Made by a program: the position numbers and the translations under genes
In this document: one piece after another, positions 10,231 through 20,952 of the stretch
Layout of the letters: each line of letters starts with the position of its first letter
Numbering within the stretch: position 1 is the first letter of the stretch
Origin: Diplodia intermedia
Lineage: Eukaryota > Ascomycota > Dothideomycetes > Botryosphaeriales > Botryosphaeriaceae
NCBI GenBank assembly: GCA_021495925.1
Contig: JAKEKT010000040.1
Location: 240,076-304,075 of the forward strand
Direction of reading: 5' to 3'
Length of the DNA: 64,000 bases
The notes under the pieces: model-generated
The model's input: only the letters and a program-made list of their open reading frames with translations
Database searches by the model: none
Told to the model about the DNA's origin: nothing

Positions 10231-11081
10231 GATCGTCTAGTGGGGACGACTGCCTGTGCGCGATCGTCCGACGGTGTGAAGGGAGGGAGGGGCTCTAAGG
10301 ATGCTCGCTTTGAGGCGAGAGTGACGGGGCTTCTGCCTACTGCTAAGGGCCCTTTCCTCTGCTGCGTGGCTAGGTCGAATTCATTCCTGTGCTTGGGAAA
10401 ACTTCGTCGTCGTCTGATAATTCTCTTGCCGTGCTCGTGAATGCGTTGGCCGTTATTCTCCAGCGCCCAGCCATGCGGTGTCTTCTGTGGGCTAGAGCTG
10501 ACCCACGGCCTGGAGCGTCAACGGTATGCCATTGCGTGGATATCATCAGTGTGTCATTATCACAGCAAAAGTCCGACAACTGCCCCTCCATCAGGCAAGC
10601 GGCCGTTGAGGCAGCGTCTACTACAGCACGTCATGAGGGAGGAACCACTCTAGCCTGCGTCACGAGTGCAACAAGTGCGAGAGGAATCGTCACGAACAAG
10701 ACACGAATTTTACTTTCTCTCCGATCTCTCATTCCGCCAATGCGCCTCCATCGTATGCTATTTTCTCTTGCAGTCAATGTATAACAAACCCCTCCGCCCA
10801 TTCCGAGAGCTCCAGTGGAGACGCCCTTCCCTTCATCTTCTTCACCGGGGATCCGTCCTCGGTGGACTCGGTAGCAGAACGCTCGAGGTATCCTCGAGCT
10901 TGTGTTTCTTATCTACGTTCTGTTACGGTAGGTGTCAATGAGCTGCAGTCTATAATGCGGGGCAATGGACAACTTACCTGCGCAGTCTGTCGAATCCTCG
11001 AGCTCGGCGGCGCCTGGTGGCCGAATGCCGCAGGTGGCGCCATCGGGAGGTGCCAGCCCGGCAGGACTGCACGGAGGTTGT
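10231..11081. other. Intergenic, no gene seen
   Basis: Short overlapping frames only; nothing with a family or splice structure. May include further decayed retroelement sequence beyond the integrase relic. Confidence 0.4.
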
Positions 11082-12482
11082 TCAGGTGGTCGGCCGTAAT
11101 GGCCAGCGAGGTGTGGAGGGTGGCGGGGGGCGGGCCGTGGTTGGGCGGGGCGGAAGCTGGGACGAGCTCGCCCTTGAGGGCGGCGTGGTGAGATGTTGAA
11201 TCGCGCGCTCGAGGTTTGTCATCTTGAGGGCGGCGTGGAGATGGTTGAGGCAGTCCGAGGTCGTGGAAAAGAACTTGTTGAGGTCGTTCGTGGCGAGCTC
11301 GAGGTGTGTCATCTTCAGGGCCGTGTCGTTGATGGTGTTAGACGCCGCGGCGATTAGGCCTGGGTTAATCGCCACGGCGTGACCCGGATACTGCTGGGAC
11401 CGCTCTTTCTTCTCGGCCTGCTCGAGCCGCTCTTGCTCTAGCTCGTAGGACACGCGATCCCCCTCTGTCCATTCATTACGATAGTACGGGCGAGTATATC
11501 CTGGATGGTGCTGCTGCTACGGCTGCGGATCGGCGCCATTGTTAGGGAACATCGGCTGGTTGGGCGGGGCGGCCGCTGGGCGGCGTAGTGAGATGTTGAT
11601 CGCGCGCTCTAGTCGTGAGAACAGCGGGAATTGCGGCTGGGACATCTTCAAGATTATCTTTCCCTCATATTCTTCGAATCCTTCCTCGGACTCTAGGTCC
11701 GATGCTGGTTCTGGGTCGAGATCTCCAACAGGCTCTTCTATAGGGAAAAAGCTAAACGTTGACGGAGGAGGGCTAATGTCCTACTTATGTTTATGTTAGT
11801 AAGGTGTAGCATATGACGCGCCACGGTGGACGATATACCTGGGCACTCCTGCGCTGGGAGCGCGGCATCCTGAGGTCATGGTGTTTTCGCATTCCATCCT
11901 CTCCGCTGTCGCTACGTGCATTGTACGGGTGTTTCTTCCAGTCGTGGAAAGCTCGCGGCCGGTCTTCTTGCGATCTGCAACGTCGAAGAGGATGCCATAC
12001 TGATCGCGCTTGATTTTGTGCTGTTCGACGCATCAGCAACAAACTCGTCATGTCATAGGGCAGGGAAAAAGGGGAGAACTACGTAGTCTTCGCTCGTCGG
12101 CGCAGCGACGTTACGAATGTCAGTCATCTGGGCCCCGATTGCGTCTTGTCCGTTCGACTCGGCGGTGCTCCTGCCATCGCTGCCGCCCAGACCCCAATCG
12201 GCGGGCGGAAGAACCCATGGTGTTTGCGTGTCTTCGCTCGTCGGCGCGGCGATGTCACGAATGTCAGTCATCTAGGCCCCGATCGGCGGGTGGAAGAACC
12301 CATGGTGTTTGCGTGTCTCTGCTCGTCGCTGACAATAACAGCCTGGGCTGGGTTTGACAGCAGAGAAGGATGGTGACCTCGGAAACGATGTGGGATTCGT
12401 TTATGACGGTGCCGCAGCTGGTAGGCCATGCGTGCTGAGCAAGGACTATGTTTGGGAAACGCGTCAGTGACTTGTCTAGCAA
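11082..12482 (-). pseudogene. Degenerate repeat-bearing gene of unknown family
   Basis: Read on the minus strand. Exon-like segments: around 12030-11839 (contains RDQYGILFDVADRKKTG), an intron 11838-11781 with donor GTATAT, branch TTACTAAC and acceptor AAGTAG, then 11780-11082 in one frame broken only by a TAG at 11517-11519. That frame runs through EEYEGKIILKMSQPQ, ERAINISLRRP and a coiled, charged ELEQERLEQAEKKER, then twice through a KMT.LE-type motif (KMTHLELA, KMTNLERA). Upstream, 12270-12080 carries an internal repeat with another TAG at 12272-12274 where the second copy has CAG. Both stops fit C-to-T change of CAG on the coding strand. The product may have been a repeat-family protein; function unknown. 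Confidence 0.42.
12083..12325 (-). repeat. Internal tandem repeat in the degenerate gene
   Basis: Two diverged copies of a roughly 150-bp segment. The sequence encoding MTDIR..AAPTSED occurs near 12083-12130 and 12232-12275, and that encoding TPWVLPPAD near 12200-12235 and 12283-12320. One copy has CAG, the other TAG, at the same codon. Confidence 0.65.
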
Positions 12483-12556
12483 TCGGTGCAGGAGTGTGGA
12501 AGAGAAAAGAGAATGGGCGTGTGGGTAGAGGAGGATGGTGCGTACTCAACACTTGG

Positions 12557-13319
12557 TCACCGATGATTTCTGGGTATATCTCTTTTTCGGGGTTGCAGGC
12601 CGGCGAAGCCAAAGGTCTGTCTCGCCTGCTCGCGAAGCTTGGGTTCCTCGGTGACGGATTCCTTGGCGGAGGAGGCTATGGCTGGAGTCACCGCCTCGGG
12701 CTTCAAGATAGTGGTCAGCAAGCCGCCTTCTCTCGCAATGAAGTCTCGCGATCACACTCACCAACTCCACCATGCCTTCTCTCTTTCTCTTCTTCTCCTC
12801 TTCTCCCGAAGCCCCTCCTCGGTGACGGATTCCTTGACGGAGAAGGCTATGGCTAGAGTCGCCGCCGATGGCTTCGAAGTAGAAGTAGTCAGCAAGCCAC
12901 CATCTCTCACAACGAAGAGTCGCACAATCACTTACCGGCTACTCCATGTATTCTCTCCTTCTCTCCTGCTATCCTCTTCCGAGGGGCCTTCTTGTTGGGG
13001 CTGCCAGGGACTCCCTCGGCCTCAATCACGTATCCCAACCATATCCAGCGCCAGCATTCCCTGTCAGAACAGGGGAGCAACCCTTCTCATCGGGCTGCTG
13101 TAGGCACCCAGTGGTACTCGCCATAGCCACGAGTGTGGCGCAGACACACACAAACAGGCAACGCTGGTGCCAGCGCTTGACGAGCGGCATGGCCACAGCC
13201 AGAAGAAGAAGGAATACGACAGCGCTGCCGACGCAGGCGCCGATGGTGATTTTCGTATTCTTTGGCAGCGCCTCGACCGCGTCTGCAGGTGACGTGAGGT
13301 TCTGGGTGTTGTTGTTCAT
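12557..13319 (-). CDS. Single-pass membrane protein with a duplicated cytoplasmic exon; splicing partly unresolved
   Basis: ATG at 13319 in good context (AGCACCATGA). The N-terminus is Asn/Thr-rich, then a transmembrane helix ITIGACVGSAVVFLLLL followed by a basic stop-transfer (KRWHQR), so a type I-like orientation is likely. Downstream minus-strand segments read YVIEAEGVPGSPNKKAPRKR, donor GTAAGT; then LAIAFSVKESVTEEGLREK, donor GTGAGT; then PAIASSAKESVTEEPKLREQ to a TGA at 12557. The last two exons and their preceding introns are the 171-bp tandem copies listed separately. The junction between the membrane segment and the first basic exon is not settled; the unspliced frame from 13319 would stop at 13026 after 97 residues. 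Upstream Ser/Thr-rich sequence (13688-13925) may be an ectodomain exon. Confidence 0.5.
12646..12987 (-). repeat. Tandem duplication of an exon-intron unit, two 171-bp copies
   Basis: Copies 12646-12816 and 12817-12987 start with the same CCTCGGTGACGGATTCCTT and stay alignable to the end. Each contains, on the minus strand, a donor (GTGAGT or GTAAGT), a CTGAC branch, an AAG acceptor and an exon reading ..AIA.S.KESVTEE. The 171-bp unit is a multiple of three, so exon number can change without breaking the frame. Confidence 0.82.
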
Positions 13320-13687
13320 GGTGCTGCGTGGTGGAGGCTGCGCTGTCGGGCAAGCTTCTGGGGCGCGTGGACGGGCGGGCGGGCGCGCGAGCGGGCGGCC
13401 CGGTGCACTCCGTACTTTGGAAAGTGTCAGCAACAGAAGAGAACGGCAGTGGGGAGTGTCAAGGGCTCAGGTCAGCCTTACCATTGCGCCTGAACTCGTG
13501 GCGAAGAGATGGATGCCCATCCTGTTCGCTCTGCTGGTGGCGATGGGGTTTTATTGCGCGGGGCTGCTGTGATGAAGGGCAAAAGATCTTGTTAGCGTGA
13601 TGAGCGGGTGCTTGTTGGAGCTGGTCAGACCCGGCGGTCGTACTGGGCGCGCGCTGGTGAGGGCGAAGGGAGGCGGGTGTGACTTAC

Positions 13688-13925
13688 GGCGACAGCTTGC
13701 AGGGGACGCGGCGCGGTGCGCGGCGCGCAGCGCCAGAGTCAGCTTGTTGGTGTGAAGGGAAGGTAAGGTGTTGGCCGCTGGTGTTGGTACTGACGTTGGT
13801 GTTGGTGGAGGGGTCGGAGCTGGCGGAGTTGCTGCTGTCAGCGGTGGCAGCGCTGGCGGTCGCGTCGCCGCACATGCCCGATTTGGCGCCGCAGCATGAT
13901 GGGCGCGACCTCACTTCGAACGCGT
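13688..13925 (-). CDS. Possible Cys- and Ser/Thr-rich ectodomain exon
   Basis: On the minus strand an open frame reads SCCGAKSGMCGDATASA, then a Ser/Thr/Asn-rich stretch, and ends at a strong donor GTAAGT after 13688. A matching branch (ACGCTAACAAG) and acceptor (CATCACAG) lie near 13590-13573, but the next exon does not continue in phase. Fungal cell-surface proteins often pair a CCG-type cysteine motif with a Ser/Thr-rich stalk and a transmembrane helix, and such a helix lies just downstream in the 13319 gene. The link is inference. Confidence 0.3.
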
Positions 13926-13940
13926 CCTTCGAAACGGGGT

Positions 13941-14426
13941 AGCCAATTGATTACTCGTGCTGGACGCTGGGATATGCACTCAAGCAGCGAAAGATCTGAT
14001 CTAGGGGTCTTCGAGTGCTTCCGGATTGAGGCGCTGGTCCAGAATTGCATAGACGCCGGCCTTCAGAGGTTGCGTACTTTAGAGAGGTATTCCTCCTCGC
14101 TGCACCCAAGATGCCCGCAGCCCCTGCTTCCTCTGTGCCAAGGTTTTACTAGAGTCCACGCATGTGTCGAGAGAGTCTGCGAGAGCGGAGTCGAAGGTTG
14201 CATGGTCATGGTGCTGTCGAGAAGCCCAGGCATAGCGATACTGAGCTTAGGTTTGTTCTTGTTTGCCCTCTTTTCCGCCGAGGAGGCCTTTGTTGAGATG
14301 GAGCGACCGCACGCTGTCAAAGTGCTTCTCCCTATTGCTCATTATTCCTCTACGCTGACTTGCGCTTCCTGTCTTCCATACCAAATATGCTCCATCCTTG
14401 GCTGTGTTCACAACCAGCTCTCATAG
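13941..14426. other. Intergenic, no gene seen
   Basis: Overlapping frames on both strands without homology or clear splice signals. Confidence 0.4.
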
Positions 14427-15862
14427 CTGTACATTGAAGGAAGCCATTCGGGCTAGACATGCCCCGATTTTCCCCATTGCCGCTCGGGCTTCTGCAGTCT
14501 GCCAGATACCGTGACGGTATTTTTTTCCCCGCGGGAGAGCTTAAGAAATCGGAACTTGAAGTTCCTACTACTAGCTGGAGAACTTAATTTTCTGACATAA
14601 AGTTTCCACTCTAGCACAATGGAGTAGACCTTGGCCTACGCAGTAGTTGCCATGTTACACCAACAGTATGTTCAGACTGCTTGACTAGCTCCCGAAGTTA
14701 CTAGAATTTCGTAGTAATCATAGACTACCTGGTGAAATATCTAGTGAGTAGACTATATGAATCCGTGATTGCTAATGCTAATTCCGTGGTTGAAAGGAAA
14801 CAAACTCCTTGTTAGTCGATGTTGCCATGCACTTGAAAACCGGCGTATTATAGTAAGTCCGGTTGTCTAACATAATTTTCTCTTATAGATTTCATTCACC
14901 TGAGCTCTTATTCTGCGCCACTACGAAACGTCATTCAGCCCTATGCATATTCTGGTTAGCCTTACCGGTGATGATATACGAAGTCGGTAGATGCTGATCT
15001 TAAATCAGTGTTAGCTAGTTACGCATAGCATGTTATGCAGCGATTGCTCAACCCATTTTAGATCGTAATTGTATAGTTGGGAGGTTCTGGCGCTGGGCAA
15101 GGCATGACGGCTATGGCATGATAGGTTACTAGAGAACTGGATAATAAGGTCCATTAAAGACGCCACTAGTATTCCTACACGGGTAATTTAAATGAGATAT
15201 CTAGACGGAGACATGGACATTCGATAAGCACGAACGCACTTAGACATTAGTTTTAACGACCCATGTAAGTATAGTGTAGTCCCCGAGAGATAGGTGCCGA
15301 TAGGCCCGAATGGTCGTCGCCTGCTATGATAGGAACGCGTGTGCGAGTATTATAAGTAATTATGACTACGACTAGTATGATAGCCTTGCTTTATGATTGA
15401 AACAAGTCTCGGTATCGGCTATAGAAGCGTACGGTTGTAGTCGGCGTTATTCTAAGCTTCTAGGGAGATGGATCTTACTAAACCGTTTCTTTCGGTACTA
15501 GCCTGGGTATCTGAGTTCGATGGACCATTTTGATTGGAGCTAGATCTGTATGTCCTCTAAAACGGAGTCGAGTGCCCTGAGTATTCCGATACTATTATTT
15601 GGATCGAGCTGGGATGCTGTGGTCTTTTCGGCAGAGTAAACAAGTTGGAGGGGTTGATCTAAATGAGGGAATAGCGCGTTGCAGTTGATGGAAAAAGCCT
15701 AAAGTGCTTGGTTAATATGTACTCTCTAGGACTGGGGCGGCTAAGTCTTATAATGTAGTGTAGCCTCTCGAATCTGCAGCATATTAAGCGCTAATCTGCC
15801 GTGGTTCGTAAAAACAAATTGACCCCTTGCAGGGCCAGTACGACACGATAAAACAGCATCGA
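14427..15862. other. Stop-saturated, TA-rich block with no reading frame
   Basis: About 1.4 kb in which no frame of 60 or more codons exists on either strand, against dense overlapping frames in the GC-rich flanks. TA, TAG and CTA are very frequent (for example CTAGT, ATAG). This is what repeat-induced point mutation leaves in an old repeat, but no parent element is recognisable. No hairpin array, rRNA or tRNA was seen. Confidence 0.6.
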
Positions 15863-16629
15863 TCAGAAATTAGCGTCAGTGCAAGGGAGGCTACCGACAT
15901 CGTAGGACGACATGAAGGCGACAAGGCCGTGTCGCGATGGGAAGGTATGACGAAGAGTCAGTAGGTCCCTCGGGTAGAGAGATTGGCCCCTTTCCATCAA
16001 AAGGTCCTTTCGTTCATCCCAGCGCCGCTTGCACAACATGCCGCCTTTTCTCAGCCTCATTACTGCACCTTAGTGCTGGAAATTGCCCTGGAAATGGCCC
16101 CTATCAGCTCCAGGCAGCATTTCAGCGCCCAAAAACGCATGAAAACGGACACAACTAGGCACGTTAACGTTTTGCGAACGACAAATGGAAGGGCAACCGG
16201 ATTGCTAAGGATTGCACCTACAAAGAGCTCGCGAGCTATACTCTTGTCTGATAACGACTGATGTGAAGAGATCTCTTTGTGCCGGAGACGATAAACGGTA
16301 ACGGAACGATTCCACGGCGAAACCACAAAACCTTATACAGACTCGCCAACACTCCAGTAGCGCTCGCGCTAGCCATCGGCCTCGGGAGAGGGAGAGAGAG
16401 AGAGAGAGAGCGGGTGCGGGTGTAGGCGAGATGACCAATTCGAGCTAAGCAGCCGCCAGCCATCTAGCCTCCTCTAGCGCGACGGAACCCGCACGCACTG
16501 TGACGTCGACGCCAGCGAACCGCCCGGGCGACCTCGACCACAAGGGTCAGCAAGATCAAACAATCGACGGCGATCAAACAACCCATACCGCCTGTTTCTC
16601 CCTCACCGCCCAAGTGAACCAACCCCCTG
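15863..16629. other. Intergenic with a GA microsatellite
   Basis: No gene. Contains a (GA)n run at about 16386-16411 and the promoter side of the small gene starting at 16630. Confidence 0.6.
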
Positions 16630-16993
16630 ATGACAGCGATGCAGCGCCTGGTCGCGGCGACGACGCCGATCACGCGGCGAAGGTACGTGCGGAGTCTCCC
16701 AATATCCTCCCCCTCCCCCGCATTTAATGGCTCTCGGTTCTGAATGGTCGTTTTTCGGTGCTTGCAGAGCATTCACGGCGGGGATTGTGCTCGGCACGGC
16801 GTTCGGGGTGGGAGGGAGCACGCTGGTGGGGAAGACGGCGATCATGGCGGTGCCGTTTGTGTGGGGGTACTGGAAGGTGCGGCGGTACGTGCGGGAGAAG
16901 CGGATCGGTGGCAAGGTCGATGGGCTGAGCAGGGAGGATGCGAGGGCGGGGAGGGCGGGAATGTTCGAGGGGATCGGGAGGAAGAAAAGATGA
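16630..16993 (+). CDS. Small single-pass membrane protein, two exons
   Basis: Exon 1 16630-16682 (ATG, MTAMQRLVAATTPITRR), intron 16683-16767 with GTACGT donor and CTTGCAG acceptor, exon 2 16768-16993; 92 residues. Exon 2 has a glycine-rich hydrophobic stretch (RAFTAGIVLGTAFGVG, then TAIMAVPFVWGYW) and a basic tail ending GIGRKKR. The Arg-rich, hydroxylated N-terminus without acidic residues could target mitochondria; that is a guess. Family not recognised. It converges on the amadoriase gene, with 114 bp between stops. Its last codons and 3' flank are copied exactly at 63812-63901. Confidence 0.78.
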
Positions 16994-17049
16994 TGGATGC
17001 ATTCGTCGAGGACGGCACGACAAAAAAGAAGGCAGCTTGGGAACTGGCG
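16960..17049 (+). repeat. Source copy of the 90-bp segment repeated at 63812-63901
   Basis: Identical base for base to 63812-63901. Covers the last codons of the small membrane protein, its stop and the first part of the 3' flank. Confidence 0.95.
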
Positions 17050-17107
17050 CAAACGCGAAGAACATCCGAGTATTCATGCATGTGCGAGAGATCTATGCAA
17101 AGCGTAT

Positions 17108-18563
17108 CTACAGCCTCGGCGCAATGCTCGTCCACTCGCCCTCCTTGACATCCTGAAAATCCATGACCTTATTCGTGCCGCCCCACCGACCCTGCCTGTC
17201 CTTCCAGTCCCGCCCAACCGCCGTCTCGGGCCGCCAGCGCCAGCACTTCTTCATCCTCTCATCCAGCCTATCCTCCAACGCATCGGCAATGTAGCTGCCG
17301 ATGACGGGGATCTGCATGAAGCCGTGGCCGCTGGCGCCGACGGCGAGCAGCAAACTCTTGTGCTCGGGGTGCGGCGTGATGATGAAGGAGCGGTTGGGCG
17401 TGTCGGCGCACCAGCAGATGCGGGCGAAGCTGAACGGCCGCGTTGCGAGGTGCGGCATGCACTCCTGCAGGAAATCGCGCGCGCGCTTCTCCGCCTCGAG
17501 CGGGATCTGGTGCCTCGCGAAGGGCAGCGACGCCATGCGGCCGGTCTTGGGGTCCTCGGTCCAATTGAGATAGCCGGGATGCTCATCGCAAATCTTCAAC
17601 TCGTGGTTGTCCTCATCAGGCTCCATGAAGAAGCCGCTGCGATGCAAAGTCAGCGCCCAACATCGCTCGAGCCGGGAGCGAGGGGAGGCCCGGGACCTAC
17701 CGCTCGATGTTGAACAGCACGGGCAGATCCCTATACAGGCGCGCCTCGTCGGGCGTCATCTTGATATGCGCCAGCGTCCACGCCGTCGGGCGCAGCTGGT
17801 CGCGCATATCCAGCAGCTGCGGCGCCGCCGCGCCCGCACACAGCAGCGTCCTATCGGCTTGCCACAGCGCGCCATCCGCCGTCCTCGCGCCCCTCACATC
17901 GCCCGCCTCGACGACCAGCTCGTCCACGCGCCCGCGGGGGTCGCCCGTCACGTAGCGCGCGCCCAGCCGCCGCGCCTCGGTCGCGGCCGCCACCAGCGCC
18001 TTGCGCGCGTGCACCCAGCCCGCGCCCGTCGCCTTGTGCACGCCCTCCCACCCGGGGAACTCGCCCGTCAGCACGCCCGCGGGCATCGTGTTGCGGAAGT
18101 CGGCCGCGGTGGAGAGGGCGACGAAGCCCTTTTCGGGCGTCGGCTGCTCGCGCCGGTGCAGGGCGGCGATGGCGGCCGGGTCGCTGGCCGCCATGATGTA
18201 GCCCGTGTCGTGGTAGAAGGGCGCGAAGACGGGGTCCGTCTTCCACGCGGCGCCGGCGTGGGTCAGCAGGGCGTTGCTGGCGTAGGCTTCGTCGTCGTCG
18301 TCGTGGGAGAAGAGGCCTGTTGTGGTGGGTGTCAGCGTGGGGGAAAGCGGGAACGGGATGGGGGACGACGGGGGAAACGCACCTTGCTCGACGATCTTGT
18401 TTACATCGTTGCCGGCGGAGATGGCGGATGGGACGGGGTAGGGATCCAGCACGGTGATGTTCTTGTAGCCGCGGCGGGCGAGGTGCAGGGCGGTTGAGCT
18501 GCCCCAGGTGCCGCCGCCGACGATCAGGATAGTCGAGGTCGCGGGGTTGAGGGGAGAGGCCAT
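17108..18563 (-). CDS. Fructosyl amino acid oxidase (amadoriase), FAD-dependent
   Basis: Oxidises the C-N bond of Amadori products (fructosyl amino acids), giving glucosone, free amino acid and H2O2. Three exons: 18383-18563, 17701-18316, 17108-17636, with introns of 66 and 64 nt (donors GTGCGT and GTAGGT); 441 residues, close to the roughly 440 of fungal enzymes. Features: N-terminal dinucleotide fold IVGGGTWGSSTALHLARRGY, then the family-typical DPYPVPSAISAGNDVNKI; FFMEPDED and ICDEHPGY in the middle; FSFARICWCADT with Cys340 and Cys342, where the family attaches FAD covalently; GASGHGF and RVMDF-like KVMDFQDVKE near the end. The C-terminus is PRL, not the canonical SKL/AKL peroxisomal signal of many relatives. 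Divergent to the Zn2Cys6 regulator. Confidence 0.95.
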
Positions 18564-18896
18564 TGCGCGAGCACGGATGCGGGTCGTGGCGGCGGCATGG
18601 CGGCTGGTGCCATCCGAGGTCTTATATCGTCCGATGCGGCGCTGATAGCAGAGCTCGTGCCGGCTGATGATGGCCAGCACCGACGTAGGTAGTTAGATGC
18701 GAGCTGGAGAAGACTGCGGGCGGCAATGCGGGGCTCGGCGGCGCGGGCCAGCGGGTCAGCGCGTGGACCTTCTCCGCCTCGGCCCACCCCATCGCTTCCA
18801 CCGCAACACAGCGCCTCAGCTCCCGTACTCATTGGTCTGCGAAGAGTGGGAGAAATTGCACTACCCAACCACAGCACCCTAAGTAAATGCACAGTT
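18564..18896. promoter_or_regulatory. Shared divergent promoter of the amadoriase and the Zn2Cys6 regulator
   Basis: The 333 bp between the two start codons must hold both promoters. GC-rich, with no obvious TATA box. The arrangement suggests co-regulation, but no operator was identified. Confidence 0.5.
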
Positions 18897-20952
18897 ATGC
18901 CCCGTCGCAAGGCCTCTGAGCGCAGCCAACCGCACAAGTCGCGCTCCCGCAACGGCTGCCTCACGTGTCGCAAGAGGAAGATCAGTGCGTGCCATTACTC
19001 GGTTGCGCCGCCTTCCAACCGCTGATTGCCTCCAGGATGCGACGAGCTCAAGCCCGTGTGCTCCAATTGCCGCGACAAGGGCCTGCAGTGCCTCCGCGGC
19101 CTCACCCTGAAATGGGAGCAGGAGTACGCCTCTCGTGGCCTCGCCTTCGGTCGCAGCGGAGTGCGCCTCTCCATCCATCTCCGCGTATGCCGGGAGCTAA
19201 CACTGTCAGGTCTGGAGCAAGCATGGCTCGTCGCCCGACGACGCTCCGCGCCTGGATGCCGACGTTGTGCACTGGCTGCCTCTGCCGCACATCCAGCCCT
19301 ACCACTTCGTGAACAGCACCATCGAGGGCTTCGAGGAGTCGCTGGCCGAGCAGGAAGAGCACACTTGGTTTTCCCGCCATGATGGCTTCCTCGCCATCCC
19401 CGATCGCCCTGGCTCGTCGTCGTCGTCGTCGTCCGTCTCCGGGTACAGTCAGGGTCCGTTCGCCATGCACTCGCCATCTGCCCTGCTCCTCTCGCCGACC
19501 GAGTTTCCTCAGCTTGAGAACCCTGCCCATGCCCCGTTACTTGACTACTACATCCAGAGACTGTGTCCGCTCACCACCCCAAGCGTACGCTCCGATTCGC
19601 CCTTCGCCTCTCTCATCCTCCCCTTTTCCGTTCAGGCCTCGTCAACAGCCCTCAACTCTGTCCTCGCCCTCTCCGCACGACATCTCTCGAAAGCGAATCG
19701 AGCGTGGAAATCGGTCGCCATGCAGCTCGAAGGCAAAGTACTCCACTCGCTACGAAGGCGCCTCATGACCGAAGACCCGGTCCGCGTTGCCCTGGACCCC
19801 GAAGTCCCCACCATCATGATGATGCTTTGTCTCTACGAAATCATCAACAAGTGCGACGAGCGATGGGTCGTTCATCTACACGGTGCCCGCGACCTAATCC
19901 GCACGCGCCGCCGCCTCCTCACAGATGCCCGGCGCAACAGCACCAGCAACACCAGCAACAATGACCTCCTCAACTTCTCCGAGCGCTTCTTCGCCTACCA
20001 AGATGTCATCGGCCGCACAGCCTGCGGCGAAGTCCCCATCTTCGGCGAAGACTACTGGGACGCCAGCGACGCCACCGCCGACGCCTGGCTCGGCTGCTCG
20101 CCCGAGCTCGTCTCCATCATCTGCTCCATCACCGAACTCTCCCGCCAGCGCCGCAGCCGCTGTTCCTCCCCGTCGTCATTCGCCTCCCCCCGATACCCCT
20201 CTTCCTCCTCCTCCCGAACATCCTCCTCCCCATCCTCCTCTTCCGTCTCCTCCTCCCACGACCCGACCGCCGCGAACGACACCACCACCACCACCACCAC
20301 CACCAACGACCCCGACGCCTTCGCCCTCGAAGCCGCCGCGCTCGAGAGCCGCCTCAACGCCATCCGCCAGCTCGTCCCCGACGCCCGCCACGACGCGGCC
20401 CTGCGCCGCTCCGCCGAGGCCAAGCGCCTCGCCGCCGTCGTCTACCTCTACTGCGCCCTCTACGGCGCCTCGCCCTCGACCCCGCTCGTCGCCGCCCACG
20501 TGCGCCAGGTGCTGCGGCTCGTGCACGACGCCACCACCACCACAACCACCACACCCGATAGTGGCAGCAGCGCCGTCTCGACCAACACCGCTGGCCTCAC
20601 GTGGCCGCTCTTCGTCGCCGCCGTCGAGTTGGATCCGCTGGACGACGAGCTGTGGGTCGACGACCGCACGCGGGCCCCGGTGTTTGGCAGGCCGTTGGTG
20701 TTGAGGGCGTTTGATCGTCTGGCCAAGGGGAGTATCAGCAACGTGGTGCGCACGCGGGACGTCGTGAGCAAGGTGTGGGCGATGCGGGAGAGGGAGATGG
20801 TTGTGGGGGGGAGTCCGGCGGCTGTGCTGGCGAGGAGCAGTCCGGGGGTGAGGGATGATGCGGAGGGGGAGGGGGAGGAGAGGATGGCGGAGAGGAATGA
20901 TTGGGAGAGGTGTGTGGCGCCGTTGAGTATTAATATGAGTTTGGTCGGTTGA
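18897..20952 (+). CDS. Zn2Cys6 transcription factor with Fungal_trans_2-type domain
   Basis: Nuclear DNA-binding regulator. Exons 18897-18984, 19036-19160 and 19210-20952, introns of 51 and 49 nt, 651 residues. Start chosen at the ATG just before the basic leader MPRRKASERSQPHKS. The zinc cluster is split by intron 1: Cys21, 24, 31, 38, 41 and 48 (CX2CX6CX6CX2CX6C). The middle region has LDYYIQRLCPL and the HLHGARDLI-type helix typical of PF11951 (Fungal_trans_2). A long Ser/Thr-rich insertion with Thr runs lies near residues 370-410. Its head-to-head position with the amadoriase suggests it controls that gene or a glycated-amino-acid pathway; this is inference. Confidence 0.93.
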
